From Actinomycetota bacterium (GTDB taxonomy: Bacteria > Actinomycetota > Humimicrobiia > Humimicrobiales > Humimicrobiaceae), in contig JAMCVO010000239.1 of assembly GCA_023475715.1 (NCBI GenBank), positions 1 to 36,128 of the forward strand: a stretch of 36,128 nt of DNA, written 5' to 3'. Shown here piece by piece: positions 30,114 through 36,128 of this stretch; the stretch's first letter is position 1; every line of letters starts with the position of its first letter. Below the pieces are notes generated by a model. That model searched no databases and had not been told where the DNA came from. It saw nothing but the letters and a program-made list of their open reading frames with translations. The translations under genes were made by a program, and so were the position numbers.

Positions 30114-31826
30114 ATGATTAGGGTAACTAATAATAAAATAAACAGGAAACGAATATATTTCCTGTTTATTTTATTTATCATGGCTTTTGCTCTGGTTATA
30201 TCTAAGCTTGTTTCAATACAATATATATATGCTTCCAAGTATCAAAGTTATGCAGAATACCAGCATATGGATCAATTTACAGTTAATGCCAAGAGGGGCA
30301 AAATATTGGATAGGAGTGAAATAGAATTGGCTACAAGCTTAATTGAAAAAACAGTTTATGCAAATCCAAAACTGGTAATCAGCCCTGAGCAAGAGGCTGA
30401 AGCGCTGTCAAAAATATTGGATATAGACGCCGGATCAATAGGGCAAAAAATTGGAAATAAGGATCTTGGTTTTGTTTATATTAAAAGACAGGTAAGCTCA
30501 GAGGTTGCAGAACTTATAAACCAGTTAAATCTTCCGGGAATTTATACGCAAAATGAAACAAAAAGATATTATCCCCAAAATGATCTTGCTGCTGCAGTTA
30601 TAGGTTTTACAGGTCTTGATAACAATGGTTTGGATGGGGTTGAGCTGGAATATGAAAAACTTCTCAGAGGTATTGACGGAAAATACATAATTGAGAAAGA
30701 TGTATATGGGAAAATAATACCGGGCAGCAAGAACAATTATATATCTCCTGTTGATGGCGGTGATGTGGTGCTTACAATCGATTCGCAGATACAATATATT
30801 ACCCAAAAAAAATTAGAAGAGGTAACAGCTGATTATAAAGCTCTAAGGTCCATGGCCATAGTCATGAACCCGCAGACCGGAGAAATTTATGCCATGGCAG
30901 GTTATCCGGGATTTGATCTGAATAATTATCAGCAATATGACGAATCCTTATATAAGAACCTGGGAATTTCTTTTACATATGAACCTGGTTCTACATTCAA
31001 AATAGTAAATATATCTTCTGCAATAGATAATAATTGCATAAAATATGACCAGCTATTTAGCCTGCCCCCAAGTATAAAAGTCGGCGATAAAATAATAAAG
31101 GAACTTTACAGAAACTATAACATAAGCTATACCACCAGTGAAATAATTAAATATTCCAGTAATATTGGAGCGGTTACTTCGGCGCTTTCAATGGGGAAAA
31201 AATTGTTTTATGAATCCATAAAGAAATATGGATTTGGGGAACCAACGGGGGTAGATCTTCCCGGAGAAGAAGGTGGAATTTTATATAATTATAAGAACTG
31301 GTCAGCATCTTCAATTGGTACGCTTGCAATAGGCCAGGGTATATCAATAACTCCTTTGCAGCTTGTAAGGGCAGCGAGTGTAATTGCAAATGGCGGTTAT
31401 CTGGTAACACCGAATATTGTGAAAGAAATTAGGCTTCAGAACGAAAGTGTAGAATATTTCGATAAAAAAGAAAAAATCAGGATTATAAGTGAAACTACGG
31501 CCAATGAGGTAAAAGACATGATGCTTGCAGTGGTAGATGATGGCTCAGGTACCAGGGCACAAATTGAAGGAGTTAAAGTTTGTGGAAAAACCGGAACTGC
31601 ACAAAAAGCAAACCAGAGCGGAATTGGTTACAGTGAAGGAAGAATTATTACTTCATTTGTAGGTTTTGCACCTTATGATAATCCTCAGGTCGCAATCGTA
31701 GTAGTAATTGATGAGCCACATGGTCCCGATAATGAAATATTTGGCGGAACTGTTGCAGCTCCTATTTTTAAGGAAATCATGAATTTTTCTTTAAAAAGAT
31801 TAAGGGTGGGACAGTATGAAACTTAG
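30114..31826 (+). CDS. ftsI: penicillin-binding protein, division transpeptidase FtsI/PBP2 type
   Basis: A 570-residue class B penicillin-binding protein that cross-links septal peptidoglycan. A membrane anchor lies at about 14-38, then the dimerisation domain with KRGKILDRSEIELA (60-73), and the transpeptidase domain with active serine S293 in the STFK box, SSN (348-350) and KTGT (492-495). AIGQGISITPLQLVRA is typical. There are no PASTA repeats at the C-terminus. It overlaps murE by 11 bp. Spo0-type SpoVD paralogues share this architecture, but no sporulation context is seen. Confidence 0.94.
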   Translation: MIRVTNNKINRKRIYFLFILFIMAFALVISKLVSIQYIYASKYQSYAEYQHMDQFTVNAKRGKILDRSEIELATSLIEKTVYANPKLVISPEQEAEALSKILDIDAGSIGQKIGNKDLGFVYIKRQVSSEVAELINQLNLPGIYTQNETKRYYPQNDLAAAVIGFTGLDNNGLDGVELEYEKLLRGIDGKYIIEKDVYGKIIPGSKNNYISPVDGGDVVLTIDSQIQYITQKKLEEVTADYKALRSMAIVMNPQTGEIYAMAGYPGFDLNNYQQYDESLYKNLGISFTYEPGSTFKIVNISSAIDNNCIKYDQLFSLPPSIKVGDKIIKELYRNYNISYTTSEIIKYSSNIGAVTSALSMGKKLFYESIKKYGFGEPTGVDLPGEEGGILYNYKNWSASSIGTLAIGQGISITPLQLVRAASVIANGGYLVTPNIVKEIRLQNESVEYFDKKEKIRIISETTANEVKDMMLAVVDDGSGTRAQIEGVKVCGKTGTAQKANQSGIGYSEGRIITSFVGFAPYDNPQVAIVVVIDEPHGPDNEIFGGTVAAPIFKEIMNFSLKRLRVGQYET

Positions 31827-33303
31827 GGATGTTTTAAAGGATATTGGATATATTAATATCGTTGGTCCGCAAGATATTGAAATAACAGGAATTTCTATCA
31901 ATTCAAAAAAAACTAAAATAGGGAATTTATTCATTTCCATTATGGGTTTTAAAAAAGATGGTCATGATTTTGCCCGGGAAGCGGCACAAAGTGGCACATC
32001 GGCTGTAATGGTACAAAAAGTTCTGGAGCTGCCGGAAAATATAACCCAGATATTGGTCAAAGACTGCAGGAAGGAATTTCCAAAAGTCTGCAGGAATTTT
32101 TATAAAAATCCGACGGGCTCATTGGTGTTGATAGGTGTAACAGGAACCAATGGAAAGACCACAACAGTTTATTTGACTGATTCAATTTTGAAGTCTGAGG
32201 GATTAAAAACCTCAATGATTACAACTGTTGGATCTTTTATTGGACATGACCTTATAGATTTTGACAGAACTACACCTGAATCATTGGATTTGAATGAATT
32301 TTTTCGCAAAAGTGTCCGGGAGGGAATAAAAGCTTCAACAATGGAAGTATCTTCTCATTCCATTGATCTCTACAGGATAGACTACCTTGACTATGATTAT
32401 TTTATTTTTACGAATTTAACTCAGGACCACCTGGATTATCATGTAAACATGGAAAATTATTTTGAAGTTAAAGAAAGGCTGTTCTTAAAGGAAAACAGAA
32501 GAAAATACGGAGGCAAGGAAGCCGTAATCAATATTGATGATATATATGGAGCGGCCCTGGCAGGGACAACTGATTTAAAATCGCTGACATATGCAATAAG
32601 AGACAAGAGCGCAGGGCTGCTTGCAACTGATATTAGTAATTCTATTAATGGGACCAGCATGTATTTAAATTATCAGCGACGGTCAGGAGGTAATTTTAAG
32701 TTTAAAATAAGTTCAAAATTATGCGGATTTTTCAATGTCTATAATATATTGGCATCTGCCGGCATGGGTTTAATTATGGATCTGAAAATAAAAAATATTC
32801 AGGATGGAATAAGAAAAATATCAGGGGTTCCGGGCAGGTTTGAAAAAATTGAATTGAAAAAAAATAGAAATGTTATAGTGGATTATGCGCATACACCTGA
32901 TGGTTTGGAGAATGTTTTGAAAACAGCGAGGTCATTATTGGAACCCGGCGGGAAACTCATTTCAGTTTTTGGCTGCGGCGGCGATAGAGATAAGACAAAA
33001 AGAAAAATAATGGGTGGGATATCGGCTCTGCTGGCTGACTTTACGATTATTACTTCAGATAACCCAAGGACCGAAGAACCGGAAATGATAATGGATATGA
33101 TAGAAGAAGGATTCCGCCAATCCGGTACTCAAAAATATATGAAAATAGCTGACAGAAAAGAAGCAATATTTAACGCTCTTGATATTACCGGGAAAAAAGA
33201 CATTATAATGATTGCCGGAAAAGGCCATGAAGATTATCAGGAATTCTCAGATTTTAGAATACATTTCAGCGATCAGGAAGTTGTAAAGGACTGGGATAGA
33301 TGA
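31816..33303 (+). CDS. murE: UDP-MurNAc-L-Ala-D-Glu:meso-diaminopimelate ligase MurE
   Basis: A 495-residue Mur ligase that adds the third stem-peptide residue. The ATP site is GVTGTNGKTTT (107-117); FTNLTQDHLDYH and VDYAHTPDGLENVL are family segments. DNPR (415-418) in SDNPRTEEP is the motif associated with meso-diaminopimelate addition, as opposed to lysine. GGGTGGG (31804-31810) is the ribosome site for ATG 31816, inside the end of ftsI. The end overlaps murF as ATGA. Confidence 0.96.
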   Translation: MKLRDVLKDIGYINIVGPQDIEITGISINSKKTKIGNLFISIMGFKKDGHDFAREAAQSGTSAVMVQKVLELPENITQILVKDCRKEFPKVCRNFYKNPTGSLVLIGVTGTNGKTTTVYLTDSILKSEGLKTSMITTVGSFIGHDLIDFDRTTPESLDLNEFFRKSVREGIKASTMEVSSHSIDLYRIDYLDYDYFIFTNLTQDHLDYHVNMENYFEVKERLFLKENRRKYGGKEAVINIDDIYGAALAGTTDLKSLTYAIRDKSAGLLATDISNSINGTSMYLNYQRRSGGNFKFKISSKLCGFFNVYNILASAGMGLIMDLKIKNIQDGIRKISGVPGRFEKIELKKNRNVIVDYAHTPDGLENVLKTARSLLEPGGKLISVFGCGGDRDKTKRKIMGGISALLADFTIITSDNPRTEEPEMIMDMIEEGFRQSGTQKYMKIADRKEAIFNALDITGKKDIIMIAGKGHEDYQEFSDFRIHFSDQEVVKDWDR

Positions 33304-34727
33304 AACTTGGCAGTAAAATAAAATTAAAGGAAATACTGGATTGGACCAATTCAACTGTTTATGGCTGCAAAAATAACAGTTTGCAGAATTTTAAGCTGGC
33401 TTCAATATCCACTGATACCAGAACAATAGAAGAAGAGGATTTTTTTATACCTGTTGCAGGCGAAAATTATAATGGACATGATTTTATTGGCGATGCTTTA
33501 AATAAGGGAGCCTCTGGTTTTATTTTTGAATCAAGGTTCCATGATATGGTTTCTTGCTGGAAGAGTAAAACAAAATCTGATATATGGAACAATATGTTGG
33601 TGCTGGAGACTGAAAATAATTTAAACTTTCTGCAGGATATTAGCTATCATTATATCAGGAAATTCAATCCCATTGTGATAGGCATAACCGGCAGTGTTGG
33701 CAAGACTACAACAAAAGATTTTGTAGCAGGTGTATTGAGCAGGGTTTTTAATACAAAATTTACCCCAAAAAATTTCAACACAGAGATTGGAATATCCAAA
33801 TCTGTTCTTGAAATTGATAAAAAGACTCAATTTTTCATTGCCGAACTTGGTATGAGAGCAAATGGCCAGATCGGGAAACTTTCTAAGGTCATAAACCTGG
33901 ATATAGGAGCAATAACTGCAATTGGTCCTTCTCATCTTGAATTTTTTAAAAACATTGAGGAAATAGCACTGGCAAAATCAGAAATGGCAGAGTTCATTGC
34001 CATAAAAAAGGGTGTGCTTTTTTTAAATAATGATGATGATTGGACAGATTTTATTGAGAAAAGAGCAAAGTGCAAAGTCTTGAAATTCGGACGCAATAAT
34101 AATCTTGATTTTAATTTTCTTGAAAAGGATATGGATGAATATGGAAAATTTTCTTTTGATTTTTATAAAAATAAGAAAAAGCTTACGGAAATAAATTTAC
34201 ATGTGTCAGGTTATCATAATCTTTATAATGCATGCTGTGCCGCGGCAATATGTAATTTTTTAAAACTTGAACCGGAAGTGATAAGGGAAGGCATTGAAAG
34301 TACGGTTTTAGAGAACAAAAGGATGGAAGTAATAATAAAAGGAGATAAAATTATTATTAATGATTGTTATAATGCAAGCCCCCTGTCAATGAAAAAAGCA
34401 ATTGATACGCTCAAGCTGGTAGCTTCCAAAAATAAAGGCAGAAGTGTTGTAATACTTGCAGATATGCTGGAGCTTGGAGATGAAAGCGAGCGGCTGCACT
34501 TTGAGATTGGTCAATACTTAAAGGAGAGAGATATAGATGTGGTTATTGCAGCCGGCAGGCTTTCGGAAAAGATTTGCTTAGGTTTTTTACCTGGGAAATC
34601 ACATTATTTTACTGATAAAGGAAATCTTGGCGGTAAATTAAAAAGTTTTTTAAAAGCCGGCGATGTTATCCTTATTAAAGGATCAAGAACAAACAGGCTT
34701 GAAAGCCTGCTGGATTTTATTAATTAA
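33300..34727 (+). CDS. murF: UDP-MurNAc-tripeptide:D-alanyl-D-alanine ligase MurF
   Basis: A 475-residue Mur ligase that attaches D-Ala-D-Ala to the stem peptide. The ATP site is GITGSVGKTTT (128-138); FTPKNFNTEIGIS, AELGMRANGQI, DCYNASPLSMKKAI and ILADMLELGDES are MurF-typical. ATG 33300 overlaps the murE stop by four bases (ATGA), which implies coupled translation. The 48 bp before mraY contain AGAGGA. Confidence 0.96.
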   Translation: MKLGSKIKLKEILDWTNSTVYGCKNNSLQNFKLASISTDTRTIEEEDFFIPVAGENYNGHDFIGDALNKGASGFIFESRFHDMVSCWKSKTKSDIWNNMLVLETENNLNFLQDISYHYIRKFNPIVIGITGSVGKTTTKDFVAGVLSRVFNTKFTPKNFNTEIGISKSVLEIDKKTQFFIAELGMRANGQIGKLSKVINLDIGAITAIGPSHLEFFKNIEEIALAKSEMAEFIAIKKGVLFLNNDDDWTDFIEKRAKCKVLKFGRNNNLDFNFLEKDMDEYGKFSFDFYKNKKKLTEINLHVSGYHNLYNACCAAAICNFLKLEPEVIREGIESTVLENKRMEVIIKGDKIIINDCYNASPLSMKKAIDTLKLVASKNKGRSVVILADMLELGDESERLHFEIGQYLKERDIDVVIAAGRLSEKICLGFLPGKSHYFTDKGNLGGKLKSFLKAGDVILIKGSRTNRLESLLDFIN

Positions 34728-34775
34728 ATGGTTTATTTTTATGTTTTTAAATTTTTTTATTTCAGAGGATAAATT

Positions 34776-35789
34776 ATGAACTGGATCTTTCTTTCAATTA
34801 TATTCGGTGGGCTGATTTCACTGTTTTTTACCCCATTATTTATAAAGATACAAAGAAAAAGAAAAATCGGTCAGAGCATTAGAATCGACGGACCAAAATC
34901 ACATTCAACCAAATCCGGTACGCCAACAATGGGCGGAATAGTATTTATCGTAGCGGCTTTAATCTCTTATGCAGGAGTATCAATCATCAAATTCTACAGG
35001 CATGATGTATTCAGCTATGAAGGAATTTTTGTAGTTTCTGTTTTCCTGATGTGCGGTCTTATTGGTTTTATTGATGATTATATGTCACTTAGGAAGCAGA
35101 GGTCCCTTGGGCTCCGGGGATGGGTAAAAATATTGCTTCTGGTGATCGTATGCATTTATTTCTTTCTTGTTGCGAAGTATGTTATTAATCTTGATACGTC
35201 ATTGAGTATTCCGCTCACCAGCTTAAAATTTCAGCTTGGAAACTGGTATTATATTATTCCTGCCATTATCATCATCTCAACGACCAATGCAGTAAATTTA
35301 ACTGATGGGCTCGATGGTCTTGCAGCAGGCAGCGCATCGATAGTTCTGGCAATTTTCTGTTTTATTGCATTTCTGGAATGGACAATCTCCAATGTTTCAT
35401 TTGGGATAGACATAGCGGTTATTTGTGGGGCGGCAATTGCAGCATGTGCCGCTTTTTTGTGGTGGAACACGGCTCCCGCCGAAATTTTTATGGGTGACAC
35501 GGGCTCATTTGGCCTGGGCGGCTTGATAGCTGCTGTTGCAATAATTTTAAAACAGGAAATATTGCTGTTAATAATAGGCGGATTATTTGTTCTGGAAACT
35601 CTTTCGGTAATTATACAGGTTATATGGTTTAAGATACGCAAAAAACGGGTATTTAAGATGGCCCCTCTCCACCATCACTTTGAGCTCCTTGGGTGGGCGG
35701 AAATAAAGGTCATTATACGATTCTGGATAGTCTGTGTTCTTTTTTCAGGAGTTGGATTTTTCATTTATTACTTTAAATTTTTAGACTAG
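34776..35789 (+). CDS. mraY: phospho-MurNAc-pentapeptide transferase MraY
   Basis: A 337-residue polytopic membrane enzyme that makes lipid I by moving phospho-MurNAc-pentapeptide to undecaprenyl phosphate. It has about ten hydrophobic segments. Catalytic landmarks are DGPKSHSTKSGTPTMGG (38-54), the aspartate pair D100-D101 in IDDYMSLRK, NLTDGLDGLAAG, FMGDTGSFGLGG and the histidine-rich APLHHHFELLGW loop. CAGAGGA lies before ATG 34776. It ends two bases before murD. Confidence 0.97.
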   Translation: MNWIFLSIIFGGLISLFFTPLFIKIQRKRKIGQSIRIDGPKSHSTKSGTPTMGGIVFIVAALISYAGVSIIKFYRHDVFSYEGIFVVSVFLMCGLIGFIDDYMSLRKQRSLGLRGWVKILLLVIVCIYFFLVAKYVINLDTSLSIPLTSLKFQLGNWYYIIPAIIIISTTNAVNLTDGLDGLAAGSASIVLAIFCFIAFLEWTISNVSFGIDIAVICGAAIAACAAFLWWNTAPAEIFMGDTGSFGLGGLIAAVAIILKQEILLLIIGGLFVLETLSVIIQVIWFKIRKKRVFKMAPLHHHFELLGWAEIKVIIRFWIVCVLFSGVGFFIYYFKFLD

Positions 35790-35791
35790 AA

Positions 35792-36128
35792 ATGAATTTG
35801 GAAATCAAGAACTTTTTGAAAAATAAAAATATCCTGGTTTTGGGCCTGGCGAAAAGTGGTATTTCTGTCATAAAAAAACTCGCCTTATTACCAGTAAGCG
35901 TATTGGGAATGGACAGCAATCCTTGTATTGATATTGAATCCAACTTTAAGGAAATTAAAAAAACAAAAAGTTTTAAATTGGAAATAAAGCTTGATGAAAA
36001 GATAAATGAAAATACTGATATTATAAAGGGGATAGATCTGACAATAGTCAGTCCTGGTATTCCGAATAATATCGCCATAATTAAAGAGGCCGATAAAAGA
36101 GGGATACCAATTTGGAGTGAGATAGAAT
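35792..36128 (+). CDS. murD: UDP-MurNAc-L-alanine:D-glutamate ligase MurD, 3'-truncated by window edge
   Basis: The first 112 residues of a MurD-like ligase are visible; the frame is open to the last base. The N-terminal nucleotide-sugar domain shows ILVLGLAKSGISVIKKL and the conserved LTIVSPGIPNN, followed by IPIWSEIE, which precedes the ATP domain in MurD. ATG 35792 follows the mraY stop by two bases. The order mraY-murD is the usual one; the central ATP-binding domain lies beyond the window. Confidence 0.9.
   Translation, partial: MNLEIKNFLKNKNILVLGLAKSGISVIKKLALLPVSVLGMDSNPCIDIESNFKEIKKTKSFKLEIKLDEKINENTDIIKGIDLTIVSPGIPNNIAIIKEADKRGIPIWSEIE

Overview
This is an AT-rich bacterial chromosome segment, with almost every gene on the + strand and several overlapping start/stop pairs. 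The division and wall cluster at the right (mraZ, rsmH, ftsL-like, ftsI, murE, murF, mraY, murD) identifies a peptidoglycan-making bacterium. MurE carries a DNPR motif, which points to meso-diaminopimelate. The metabolic genes (CoA-acylating aldehyde dehydrogenase, ADP-forming CoA ligase, methyltetrahydrofolate methyltransferase, cyclic diphosphoglycerate synthesis) suggest an uncultured anaerobe or fermenter, perhaps deep-branching Actinobacteriota or another monoderm-like phylum. The phylum is inference and cannot be settled from this window.

Region 1 (1-14979) is a catabolic block. Two tandem MalK/UgpC-type ABC ATPases (the first cut by the window edge) are followed by an SDR, a fucose-isomerase-like protein, an aldehyde dehydrogenase, a DapA-family lyase, a D-2-hydroxyacid dehydrogenase, a CoA-acylating aldehyde dehydrogenase, SucCD-like CoA ligase subunits, E1 alpha and beta of a 2-oxoacid/acetoin dehydrogenase, a zinc alcohol dehydrogenase and a second SDR. 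It reads as uptake and oxidation of a sugar- or polyol-derived compound, with ATP made by aldehyde -> acyl-CoA -> acid. The sucC-like gene is interrupted by an in-frame TAG. The same frame continues for 47 codons of recognisable SucC C-terminus and ends in an ATGA overlap with sucD.

Region 2 (15003-20470) holds housekeeping and single genes: queH on the minus strand, hisD-hisC, a pterin-dependent methyltransferase without a corrinoid partner, and an orphan MalK-type ATPase with canonical motifs, closed by a hairpin terminator.

Region 3 (20491-25212) is the most unusual part: a geranylgeranyl-reductase-family flavoprotein, a calcineurin-like phosphoesterase, cyclic 2,3-diphosphoglycerate synthetase and 2-phosphoglycerate kinase in a row. 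The last two are the enzymes that make cyclic 2,3-diphosphoglycerate, a solute best known from methanogenic archaea. The kinase gene lies between two 72-bp direct repeats differing at one base. The first of these is also the right arm of an approximately 226-bp inverted-repeat element that includes the synthetase stop codon.

Region 4 (25290-36128) has an FmdB-type zinc ribbon protein, a small membrane protein, xseA-xseB, then the division and wall cluster behind a promoter with two TGGG boxes in 10-bp phase that match the known MraZ operator pattern.
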